Positions 1 to 6,668 of a stretch of DNA of 20,254 bases are shown here, in pieces. Below the pieces are notes generated by a model. It did no database searches. It saw nothing but the letters and a program-made list of their open reading frames with translations, and was not told the origin of the DNA. A program made the position numbers and the translations under genes. Origin of the DNA: Hyphomonas sp. Its GTDB lineage: Bacteria > Pseudomonadota > Alphaproteobacteria > Caulobacterales > Hyphomonadaceae. The stretch lies in NCBI GenBank assembly GCA_024743015.1, contig JANSXJ010000014.1, positions 1-20,254 of the forward strand. Reading direction: 5' to 3'. Every line of letters starts with the position of its first letter. The first letter of the stretch is position 1.

Positions 1-23
1 CTGACGCCTCAGTGATTTGATTG

Positions 24-61
24 AAAGCCTCATCCGGCCTAAACGCGGGATGAGGCTTTTT
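24..61 (+). terminator. Rho-independent terminator of an upstream gene
   Basis: AAGCCTCATCC (25-35) pairs perfectly with GGATGAGGCTT (48-58) to give an 11-bp stem, followed by a run of five T (57-61). This is a classic intrinsic terminator for plus-strand transcription entering from outside the window. The base of the hairpin lies only about 10 bases before the first ATG of the next gene. Confidence 0.85.
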
Positions 62-68
62 CGCAGAC

Positions 69-1016
69 ATGGACTCATCAATGACCGAATTAAAGACCGA
101 CCGTATCGTTGATGTCCCGGGAAATCCAAGGCCGGACGGCGCGCGTATCGTCTGGTTTGAAGGCGTTGGCGGCCGCCGTTTGCGGGCATGCCTCGCCCCG
201 GCGACCGTTGAAACGCCGCGCGGCACCTGCATTGTCTGTCCGGGTCGAACCGAGTTCATCGAGAAGTATTTCGAGGTCGCACGCGAACTGCAGGCGCGGG
301 GTTTCGCTGTATTGATCATAGATTGGCCGGGCCAAGGCCTATCGCAGCGCCTCCTCGATGATCCGCAGAAGGGTCATATTGATCGATTTGAGACATTCAT
401 GGGCGCGCTGCGAAACGGATTGGATGCGTTTGAAGAATTGCCAAGACCCTATGTCTCACTGGCGCACTCCATGGGCGGTGCGATTGCGCTCGCAGCGATT
501 GGTCAGGGTCTCGTCAAAATCGAAGCCGCCGCGTTTTGCGCGCCGATGTGGGGTCTGCCACTTGGGCGGGTGCAACGCTATTTCATCTGGGCCATGCGGG
601 TGATGGGGCGATCGGATGATTTCGCTCAGAAGCCGGGGCCGCCGGAGCGGTTTGAGGACAATGTGGTCACCTATGACGAGCCGCATTGGCAGCTCAACAA
701 AGACCTGACCGACGCAGCGCCGGAGCTTTCGCTTGGCCCTGTTACCTGGGGGTGGCTCGGGGCGTCACTCGACATTTTCGGCCGGATCAACAAACCGGAA
801 ACCCTCCGCGCGATCGATATCCCGATTTTCGTGGCCAGCGCAGCGGATGAAAAGCTCGTAGACAACCGTTCGCATGCGCAAATTGCGAGCCACTTGCCCA
901 ATTGTGAGCATATCACGATTGAAGGAGCGATGCATGAAATCCTGATGGAAAAACCGGACAAGCGCGCCGAGTATTGGGCGGGGTTTGACCGTATGCTCGA
1001 CCGCGCAGGCATCTGA
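69..1016 (+). CDS. alpha/beta hydrolase (monoacylglycerol-lipase / lysophospholipase type, S33-like)
   Basis: A 315-residue cytoplasmic hydrolase. The nucleophile elbow AHSMGG puts Ser134 in a GxSxG-like H-S-M-G-G context. Asp260 (ASAADEKLV) and His289 (GAMHEIL) sit where the family has the rest of the catalytic triad, and the oxyanion-side segment CPGRTEFIEKY with DWPGQGLS is typical of the lysophospholipase/PldB-like branch. By family knowledge it hydrolyses carboxyl esters such as lysophospholipids or monoglycerides; the substrate is not readable here. Start choice is uncertain: ATG at 69 has no Shine-Dalgarno, while ATG at 81 (MTELKT) has GGA at 71-73 with a workable spacing. A terminator ends about 8 bases before ATG 69, leaving no room for a conventional promoter. 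The gene converges on the CDGSH protein gene with an 8-base gap. Confidence 0.88.
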   Translation: MDSSMTELKTDRIVDVPGNPRPDGARIVWFEGVGGRRLRACLAPATVETPRGTCIVCPGRTEFIEKYFEVARELQARGFAVLIIDWPGQGLSQRLLDDPQKGHIDRFETFMGALRNGLDAFEELPRPYVSLAHSMGGAIALAAIGQGLVKIEAAAFCAPMWGLPLGRVQRYFIWAMRVMGRSDDFAQKPGPPERFEDNVVTYDEPHWQLNKDLTDAAPELSLGPVTWGWLGASLDIFGRINKPETLRAIDIPIFVASAADEKLVDNRSHAQIASHLPNCEHITIEGAMHEILMEKPDKRAEYWAGFDRMLDRAGI

Positions 1017-1017
1017 A

Positions 1018-1033
1018 GCCGAGCTCAGTCGGC
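1018..1033. terminator. possible small bidirectional hairpin between convergent genes
   Basis: GCCGA (1018-1022) and TCGGC (1029-1033) form a short perfect stem straddling the two convergent stop codons. A purine pair sits on one side and CTT on the other, but there is no real T-run. It may serve as a weak shared terminator; this is a low-certainty call. Confidence 0.25.
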
Positions 1034-1681
1034 CTTGAATCCCGCGTCCTTGTGGGCACCGTCACAGAATGGTTTGTTCGCGGATTGACCGCAGCGACAA
1101 AGATAGGCCTTGCGGCCCGACCAGGCATCACGGCCCGATCCCGCGCGTAGGGTGAAGTTTCCGGAGACTTCCAGAGGGCCATTTGGAATACGTTTTATGG
1201 TGAGCGGTCCATTGCTTTCGATTTCCGGCAAACCTGTATCGCCAACCGCGCCGGCGTCCTGGAAATTGATTTCGCGGTGCGAGTTGTCGCAAAAGGGCTT
1301 GTTCTTCGACGCACCGCAACGACATAGGGCGGCGCGGCGCTCGACCGAGTGCATATCCGAGCTCGCGCCATCGACGGTCAGATCGCCGGACACGTAAAGC
1401 GGTCCATCATTCGAGACATGGATTTCGTTGCGTGCTGGGACCGGTTCGGTTTGCAGGGTCCCGGACGCATCCTTGACGGCGAGCGCACCCGTGGGACACC
1501 GCGCCACGATTTCTGCGACCCGGTCCTGATTGGATAGATTTGGATCGCACCAGGGGTCCCGACCGGTCTCGAACAAATCGCCTTTCGCGCGGCCGCATTC
1601 GCCAACATGAATGCACAATCGGCGATCCCAAGTGACCGTTTGCGCGTCGCCTTTATACTCGAAGATTGTTGATTTCGGCAT
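1025..1681 (-). CDS. Fe-S protein: Fer4_19-type ferredoxin domain plus two CDGSH domains
   Basis: 218 residues from the chosen start. The N-terminal domain (about 5-72) has Cys23, Cys29, Cys45 and Cys62 in the pattern of the mono-cluster ferredoxin-like Fer4_19/DUF1271 family. Two CDGSH iron-sulfur motifs follow: Cys120, Cys122, Cys131, His135 (written CDNSH, so the usual Gly is Asn) and Cys195, Cys197, Cys206, His210 (CDGAH). These 3Cys-1His sets bind [2Fe-2S] clusters in characterised relatives, so the protein could hold three clusters and act in electron or cluster transfer. The start at 1681 is preferred because AAGGGGAC lies 6-7 bases upstream. An ATG at 1717 is in frame but would overlap the end of bfr. 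The gene follows bfr by 25 bases on the same strand and is probably co-transcribed, suggesting a role in iron storage or release (inference). Confidence 0.87.
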   Translation of the reverse strand: MPKSTIFEYKGDAQTVTWDRRLCIHVGECGRAKGDLFETGRDPWCDPNLSNQDRVAEIVARCPTGALAVKDASGTLQTEPVPARNEIHVSNDGPLYVSGDLTVDGASSDMHSVERRAALCRCGASKNKPFCDNSHREINFQDAGAVGDTGLPEIESNGPLTIKRIPNGPLEVSGNFTLRAGSGRDAWSGRKAYLCRCGQSANKPFCDGAHKDAGFKAD

Positions 1682-1706
1682 GGTGCGTCCCCTTGCGTTT
1701 ACTCGG

Positions 1707-2186
1707 TCAGTGGGCATTCGCCTCCGACTGGAGTTGAATATAGCTCTGGATTCCGATCCGTTCGATCAAATCGAACTGCGTTTCGATATAATCGACATGC
1801 TCTTCTTCATTGTGCAGGATTTTGCCGAACAGATCTCGGCTGACATAGTCGCGGACTTTCTCGCAATGCTCCATCGCATCCCGCAAAAGTGGAATGGCGT
1901 CTTCTTCAAGCTTCAGGTCACAGCCGAGAATTTCCTCGACACTCTCACCGATGCGGAGCTTTCCAAGGTCTTGTAGATTCGGCAGCCCCCCCAGAAAGAG
2001 AATCCGCTCGATCAGCCAGTCTGCGTGATTCATCTCTTCGATGGATTCCTTATACTCATAATCAGCCATCTTGCTGACACCCCAATCTTTCAGCATCCGG
2101 GAATGCAGAAAGTACTGGTTGATGGCTGTGAGCTCATTTTTGAGCGCTGAGTTGAGAAACTCGATGACCTTGGCGTCGCCTTTCAT
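1707..2186 (-). CDS. bfr: bacterioferritin
   Basis: At 159 residues this is the usual bacterioferritin length. All dinuclear ferroxidase ligands are present at canonical numbering: Glu18, Glu51, His54, Glu94, Glu127 and His130. Met52, the axial ligand of inter-subunit haem b, is also conserved (EEMNHAD). Family knowledge: 24 subunits form a shell that oxidises Fe(II) and stores it as ferric mineral in the cytoplasm. The ribosome site GGAG lies about 8 bases before the ATG. The CDGSH/ferredoxin gene follows 25 bases downstream, probably in the same operon. The upstream region is AT-rich and carries a candidate operator, consistent with iron-responsive control, though no regulator can be named from the sequence. 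Confidence 0.96.
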   Translation of the reverse strand: MKGDAKVIEFLNSALKNELTAINQYFLHSRMLKDWGVSKMADYEYKESIEEMNHADWLIERILFLGGLPNLQDLGKLRIGESVEEILGCDLKLEEDAIPLLRDAMEHCEKVRDYVSRDLFGKILHNEEEHVDYIETQFDLIERIGIQSYIQLQSEANAH

Positions 2187-2260
2187 GGGACCACTCCGTA
2201 TAATTACCTATGCTCCCTAAATAGCTTAGAGTCGGCACAATTCAACAATTTTTACAATAA
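2187..2260 (-). promoter_or_regulatory. candidate bfr promoter with palindromic operator
   Basis: Read on the minus strand, a TTGAAT hexamer (-35-like) is followed after 16 bases by TATTTA (-10-like). The -10-like element lies inside CTAAGCTATTTAG (2217-2229), whose ends CTAA/TTAG are inverted. A second AT-rich segment, GTAATTATAC, lies between it and the ribosome site. The layout fits a repressor site over the -10 of an iron-regulated gene. The match to known alphaproteobacterial iron boxes is not good enough to name Irr, Fur or RirA. Confidence 0.3.
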
Positions 2261-2276
2261 AATCAAATGATTATGA

Positions 2277-2319
2277 AAGTGCGAGGCATTTGCAGGGCGA
2301 CTGAAAATCAGTCGCACTT
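2277..2319 (-). terminator. overlapping alternative hairpins downstream of the M28 peptidase
   Basis: Two perfect 8-bp pairings share bases: AAGTGCGA (2277-2284) with TCGCACTT (2312-2319), and GCGACTGA (2297-2304) with TCAGTCGC (2308-2315). They cannot both form fully. Located 3' of the peptidase gene and before the bfr promoter, they probably end peptidase transcription on the minus strand. The T-run after the outer stem is short, so the termination role is moderate in certainty. Confidence 0.45.
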
Positions 2320-2365
2320 CACCGAGGAGGAATAGGCCAGAAAATTCCGGGCTCTAAGAGATTTT

Positions 2366-3325
2366 CTATTCGTTCAATGCCGCTTGCCGCATGTCGTAAA
2401 TCTCATCGAGTTGGGTATCCATCGCTATCGCCATCATGATCACACTATCCACGGATTTCAGAAACCAGTCCTGGTTGATGTTCTCGAAGTCGTCCGTCGG
2501 CTTGTGATAATCGACGTGATCCTCAACCCCGAAATAGATATGCGGAATCCCAGTCCTGAAGAAGGCTGCATGGTCTGAGAGCAGAGTCCAGTCTTCTCGT
2601 GCCTCACCTTGATCGAAGCCCATTTCGATTTGCACCGGCGCGCTTTGGGCGACACGCGACACGATGGGTTTCATATCTGGCCAATGCGCAGTCCCAGAGG
2701 CCCAGAGCTTGCCATTGTCCCCCCTCGCTAACATGTCGAAGTTGATGTTCAGCGCCACATTATCCAAGGGCGCGGGTGGGTTTGCGACGAATGCGATCGC
2801 GCCACCCAGACCGTCTTCCTCAGCATCGAGCGCCAGAAAGGAAATGTCATACTTGGGAGGATTCTCGGCGAAATACTCGGCGGCTGCGAGCAGGCCAACG
2901 ACGCCCGATGCGTTATCATCTGCGCCATTATATATCTGGCCATCTATCTCACCAACATGATCATAGTGCGCGGTGATGATCATTGAGAGGTCACGGTCCG
3001 CCGTGCCTTGAATGTGGCCGAGGATGTTGATTCCGCTTTTTGAAGTTTCGCCGCCCTCGAAGGGACCATAGCCGAACGGCAACTCGTATCCAGCTACGCC
3101 GGGAGAGACTCCCAGCGCATGGAACCGGTCGACAATCATGGCTCGCGCTTTGGCGTTCTCCTCCGTCCCTACCTTCCGGCCCTTCATTTCGTCCGTACTC
3201 AGGGCCTCCAGCATCGCAATCGCGGGCTCTGCTTCGAAATGTCTGGGCTGATAGGTCGTCTGTGCGGCACACGCCGCGAGACCAACCGCAACAATGGCGC
3301 TCGCGGCCAATTTAATACGAACCAT
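2366..3325 (-). CDS. M28 family zinc metallopeptidase, lipoprotein
   Basis: 319 residues. The N-terminus has a hydrophobic signal ending in the lipobox LAAC (Cys19), so the mature protein should be a lipid-anchored envelope protein. The M28 fold is clear: His120 and Asp122 in HYDH, bridging Asp136 in GADDNASG, Glu169/Glu170 in DAEED (general base and zinc ligand), Asp197 in NFDM and His274 in DYHKPTDD. Relatives are aminopeptidases or glutaminyl-cyclase-fold enzymes that use two zinc ions, and trimming of peptides at the cell envelope is likely. The start is supported by GAGGAG 6 bases upstream. It lies 60 bases after the DUF1993 gene on the same strand, so joint transcription is possible. 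The 3' side has a strong secondary structure before bfr. Confidence 0.93.
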   Translation of the reverse strand: MVRIKLAASAIVAVGLAACAAQTTYQPRHFEAEPAIAMLEALSTDEMKGRKVGTEENAKARAMIVDRFHALGVSPGVAGYELPFGYGPFEGGETSKSGINILGHIQGTADRDLSMIITAHYDHVGEIDGQIYNGADDNASGVVGLLAAAEYFAENPPKYDISFLALDAEEDGLGGAIAFVANPPAPLDNVALNINFDMLARGDNGKLWASGTAHWPDMKPIVSRVAQSAPVQIEMGFDQGEAREDWTLLSDHAAFFRTGIPHIYFGVEDHVDYHKPTDDFENINQDWFLKSVDSVIMMAIAMDTQLDEIYDMRQAALNE

Positions 3326-3385
3326 GTTTTCTCCTCAAGACATTCGACGGGTACCCGCTCCAAGGCACCAGTAATTGCCCTGAGT

Positions 3386-3889
3386 TTATGCCATCAGAAA
3401 ATCACGTTTGCCAATCTCCACACCCTGATGGCGAAGTAACGCAAATGCGATTGAAGCGTGGAAATGCATGTTAGGAAGAACGAAAGTCGACAAGTACTGG
3501 CGACCTTCCCAATTCACCGTAATCTGTCCAAGCGGGATTTCCATGACGGTCCGTTCCCGGGCGTTGAGGTCATCATCGTCAACGCTTTGAACGAACTGAC
3601 TACACTTTTCGATCCGCTCCAACAACTCGTCCACCGTGGTTTCGGTGTCTGGAAAACTCGGCATTTCGAGCCCGGCAATGCGCGCCGCGGCACGGGCTGG
3701 GGTTTCTGCTGCCATCTGATACTGATTCAGCAATGGCAGCATGTCCGGGTAGAGGCGCGCGGACAGCAATACGGATTCATCGACGCCTTTGTCGATCGCA
3801 TAGTCGCGGCCTTTTTTTAGGGTGCTCGCCATTGCTGGCAGGATCTGTCCCGTCGCTGATTTCAGCATGAAAGAGATGGTATCGCCCAT
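3386..3889 (-). CDS. DUF1993 family protein
   Basis: 167 residues without a signal peptide. The sequence follows the DUF1993 pattern: a helical N-terminus, the segment SARLYPDMLPLLNQYQMA, then ARAAARIAGLEMPSF, and a C-terminal LPNMHFHASIAFALLRHQG. The family is predicted to have a DinB-like four-helix fold, and His140/His142 near the C-terminus resemble DinB metal ligands, but no function is established. GGAG lies 9 bases before the ATG. The peptidase lipoprotein gene follows after 60 bases. The 179 bases upstream are non-coding and AT-rich and probably hold the promoter; no clear -35/-10 pair could be fixed. Confidence 0.88.
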   Translation of the reverse strand: MGDTISFMLKSATGQILPAMASTLKKGRDYAIDKGVDESVLLSARLYPDMLPLLNQYQMAAETPARAAARIAGLEMPSFPDTETTVDELLERIEKCSQFVQSVDDDDLNARERTVMEIPLGQITVNWEGRQYLSTFVLPNMHFHASIAFALLRHQGVEIGKRDFLMA

Positions 3890-4068
3890 AGTCTTGATCT
3901 CCAGATTTTCGTCAGTTTCGCAAATTGGGCCTGACAGGCGATTTCACCAGAAAAAAAGTTTGATCCAATACAATTAAGCGCGCGTAAGCCTTAGCAGAGA
4001 GAGCAATCTCTCGTCGCTGGGGTCGGTTGAAACGTTTCCTCCCTCCCAGTTTTTACTGACCCGGCGAC

Positions 4069-5151
4069 CTACTTCTGGTCCATCGGAATAATATGCGCTT
4101 CGGCCATATATTCGATGGACCTCATTTCATGCAGCCGGCTCGCCGTGCGCTGAAACTCGAAACTGCCATCACCTTCCGGATACAAGTCCTCAGGCTCAGC
4201 TGCCGCACTGGCGACCAGTTTGACTTTGGCTTCATAAAGCGTGTCGATCAGCGCAACAAAGCGGGCGGCTTCATTACGTTTGGCCGGGCTGAGCGTTGGG
4301 ATGTCCTGCAGCAGGATAGTGTGAAACATCGCGGCGATGGCTCGGTAGTCTTCTGCCCAGAGCGGACGTGCGCAGAGCTCATCAAATGTAAATCGAGCAA
4401 CGCCGGCCGCCTCTCTCTCCACAGGAAGTTTCCGCCCCTTGATTGTTAGCATGCAGCTTTGCGGTGTAGCGCCAAGTGTCAGCCGCTCAAACGCCTGATC
4501 CAGGGGTTCAATGCCTTCGTCGACGGAGTACCAAACCGGTGCCTCGGTCAGCCGTTCCAGTCGATAGTCTCGATCTGAGGCGAGTTCAAAAACCTCGTTC
4601 TGCTGCTTAAGCAAGTCTATAAACGGCAGGAACAGGTGCCGATTTAGACCGTCTTTGTAGAGTTCATCTGGGTGGCGGTTTGAGGTCGCCACGACGGTTA
4701 CGCCGCGCTTGAATAATTCTTCGAACAAGCCGGACAGGATCATGGCGTCAGCGATTTGCGTCACCTGAAACTCGTCAAAGCAAATGAGCTTTGCCTCGGA
4801 CGCAAATTGTTTTGCGACCGGGAAAATCGGATTCGAAACGTCCTTACGTTTTCGAGCCGAATTGAGGCGCTCCTGTACCCGGCCCATGAATTCGTGGAAA
4901 TGGACACGCATCGCTTTGACCGGCGCTTGTGCGTAGAACAGGTCCATCAACATGGACTTGCCCCGGCCGACGCCGCCCCAAAGATACAGCCCGCGCGCCG
5001 GTTTTGGTTTAGAGAAAAACCCACCCTTTCCAGAGCGTTGCAGTCGCTGGAGTAGCTCATCCAGCTTCTCCGCCGCTTCCATTTGAGCGGGATCTCGACT
5101 GAGGGCGCCTCCGTCTATGCGCGCGTTCAGCGTTTCAGTAATCGACCCCAA
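4069..5151 (-). CDS. zapE: AFG1/ZapE-family ATPase
   Basis: 360 residues of an AAA-like P-loop ATPase. Walker A is GGVGRGKS (59-66), Walker B is LICFDEFQ (122-129), sensor-like ATSN lies at 155-158, and a conserved Arg171 follows in KDGLNRHLF. The segment VHFHEFM before Walker B is characteristic of the family. In Escherichia coli ZapE associates with the division machinery and binds FtsZ; in mitochondria AFG1/LACE1 acts in inner-membrane protein quality control. The start codon is TTG. It lies two bases after the rhomboid stop TGA, and its ribosome site GGGGGGAG is inside the last codons of the rhomboid gene, so translation is probably coupled. The next in-frame Met (24) would delete a conserved N-terminal helix. 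Confidence 0.94.
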   Translation of the reverse strand: MGSITETLNARIDGGALSRDPAQMEAAEKLDELLQRLQRSGKGGFFSKPKPARGLYLWGGVGRGKSMLMDLFYAQAPVKAMRVHFHEFMGRVQERLNSARKRKDVSNPIFPVAKQFASEAKLICFDEFQVTQIADAMILSGLFEELFKRGVTVVATSNRHPDELYKDGLNRHLFLPFIDLLKQQNEVFELASDRDYRLERLTEAPVWYSVDEGIEPLDQAFERLTLGATPQSCMLTIKGRKLPVEREAAGVARFTFDELCARPLWAEDYRAIAAMFHTILLQDIPTLSPAKRNEAARFVALIDTLYEAKVKLVASAAAEPEDLYPEGDGSFEFQRTASRLHEMRSIEYMAEAHIIPMDQK

Positions 5152-5153
5152 GT

Positions 5154-5777
5154 TCAGCTCCCCCCAAGCGCCTTGGCAACCTGTTGTGAGAAATTGGATA
5201 GCGCAGCTGGTTGGACGGCGATGGTGACCAGAATGCCAGCCAACGCGCCGCCCAGATGTGCCTCGTGCCCAATTCTTTTATTATCTCTTTGCGACAAGAT
5301 CGCGCTGCCAACCAAGAAGACAATCCCGAGAACCACCGCGGGCATGAAAAACGGAATTGGAAAGATCATCAAAGGCTCGAACGGTCGGAACAGAATGAAG
5401 CTCATCACGATGCCAGATGTAGCCCCCGACGCGCCGAGCGCACGGTAAGAAGGTTTGGTCTTGTTCTCCAGAAGCGCCCATGCGTTGCCACCAAGCAAAG
5501 CAGCAAAATAGATGATCAAATAGGCGACCGGCCCAACGACGCGTTCCACAAATCCACCGAACATGAAGAGGACATACATATTCACCAATAGGTGCAGAAT
5601 GCCGCCATGCAGGAAGCCGCTGGTCACCATGCGGTGCCACTCTTTCTGCTCCAGTATCGGCCCGACATGAAAAAGGTTTTTGGCCATGAAGGACGGATTG
5701 GAGAGGGCGACCAAACTGGCGATCACATTCCCCGCGATCAGCAATGACGTCACCGGAGTGGTTAGCATTTGTTCCAT
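5154..5777 (-). CDS. rhomboid-family intramembrane serine protease
   Basis: 207 residues with about six hydrophobic segments. Catalytic Ser117 sits in GASGATSG, catalytic His174 in HEAHLGGALAG, and the oxyanion-hole pair His62 and Asn66 is in HLLVNMYVLF. These match the Ser-His dyad of rhomboids such as GlpG, which cut transmembrane helices within the membrane. The enzyme therefore looks active; substrates are unknown. Two ATGs compete at the start, 5777 and 5768, with only weak ribosome sites, so the first three residues are uncertain. The gene is 45 bases downstream of aguB without an intervening terminator and overlaps the translation signals of zapE. Confidence 0.94.
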   Translation of the reverse strand: MEQMLTTPVTSLLIAGNVIASLVALSNPSFMAKNLFHVGPILEQKEWHRMVTSGFLHGGILHLLVNMYVLFMFGGFVERVVGPVAYLIIYFAALLGGNAWALLENKTKPSYRALGASGATSGIVMSFILFRPFEPLMIFPIPFFMPAVVLGIVFLVGSAILSQRDNKRIGHEAHLGGALAGILVTIAVQPAALSNFSQQVAKALGGS

Positions 5778-5822
5778 AACGAGGCTCTAGTCTATCCCGC
5801 GCTGCGATGCATCAGGTTTTTC

Positions 5823-6668
5823 TCAAACCAGATCGCCATAGAGATCGGGTCGACGATCCCTGAAAAAGCCCCAAGCCGCCCGCTCGCGGTCGATCTCGTC
5901 CAGTTCAAAGCTCGCGATAATGAAGCCTTCTTCGCTACGATTCAAATCACTAACCACCTCACCGACATGATCGCAGATGAAGCTCGTGCCGTAAAAGACC
6001 TGCCCCTCTTCATTGCCGACGCGATTAGCCGCGACCACAGGAATAACGTTGCTGACAGCGTGCCCTTGCATGGCCCGGCGCCAGCGCGCGGCGGTGTCAA
6101 GGGAGTCGTCCTGTGGCTCTGCGCCAATCGCGGTTGGATAGAGCAACACATCAGCGCCCATAAGAGCCATTGCTCGCGCGGCTTCGGGAAACCATTGGTC
6201 CCAGCAGATACCCACACCAATCCGACCCTTTTGAGTGTCCCAGACTTTGAAGCCGGTATTACCGGGGCGGAAATAGAACTTCTCCTGATAGCCGGGCCCA
6301 TCAGGAATATGGCTTTTCCGGTAAACGCCAAGGGCTGTTCCGTCCGCGTCAATCACGACGACCGAATTGTAGTATTCTGGTCCGGCTTTCTCAAAAATCG
6401 AAACGGGAATGACCACGCTGAGCTCGCGTGCCAGGTCTTGCATTTTCGTGACCGCTGGGTGGTCTTGCCACTTTGTGGCGGCGGCGAAATGGTGCTCTTC
6501 CTGCGACTTACAGAAATAGTGATCGCAGAACAATTCCGAAGGCAGGACAATCTCCGCACCCTGCGCAACAGCGTTTCGGATAGCGTCGGTGACCCGCGAA
6601 ATGTTTTCCGCAATCTCACCCTTAACAAAGGACAATTGAAGAGCCGCAACGTTAAGCGTTCGGGTCAT
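5823..6668 (-). CDS. aguB: N-carbamoylputrescine amidase
   Basis: 281 residues of the nitrilase superfamily. The Glu-Lys-Cys triad is visible as Glu45 (PSELF), Lys118 (YRKSHIP) and Cys155 (GICWDQWFPE). The close fit to AguB-type sequences (FFRDRRPDLYG near the C-terminus, RKSHIPDGPGYQEKFYF) and the neighbouring aguA identify the reaction: N-carbamoylputrescine to putrescine, CO2 and ammonia, in the cytoplasm. The start ATG overlaps the aguA stop in an ATGA arrangement, so the two are translationally coupled. This is the second step of the agmatine route to putrescine. Confidence 0.95.
   Translation of the reverse strand: MTRTLNVAALQLSFVKGEIAENISRVTDAIRNAVAQGAEIVLPSELFCDHYFCKSQEEHHFAAATKWQDHPAVTKMQDLARELSVVIPVSIFEKAGPEYYNSVVVIDADGTALGVYRKSHIPDGPGYQEKFYFRPGNTGFKVWDTQKGRIGVGICWDQWFPEAARAMALMGADVLLYPTAIGAEPQDDSLDTAARWRRAMQGHAVSNVIPVVAANRVGNEEGQVFYGTSFICDHVGEVVSDLNRSEEGFIIASFELDEIDRERAAWGFFRDRRPDLYGDLV

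Noticed and set aside
1682..1717. Longer CDGSH protein starting at ATG 1717
   Set aside because: It overlaps the bfr stop and lacks a good ribosome site, while ATG 1681 has AAGGGGAC at ideal spacing.
3950..4030. CtrA-like site or terminator between zapE and the DUF1993 gene
   Set aside because: TTAA-N7 is followed by TAAG instead of TTAA, and the GAGAGA/TCTCTC hairpin lacks a T-run; neither is convincing.
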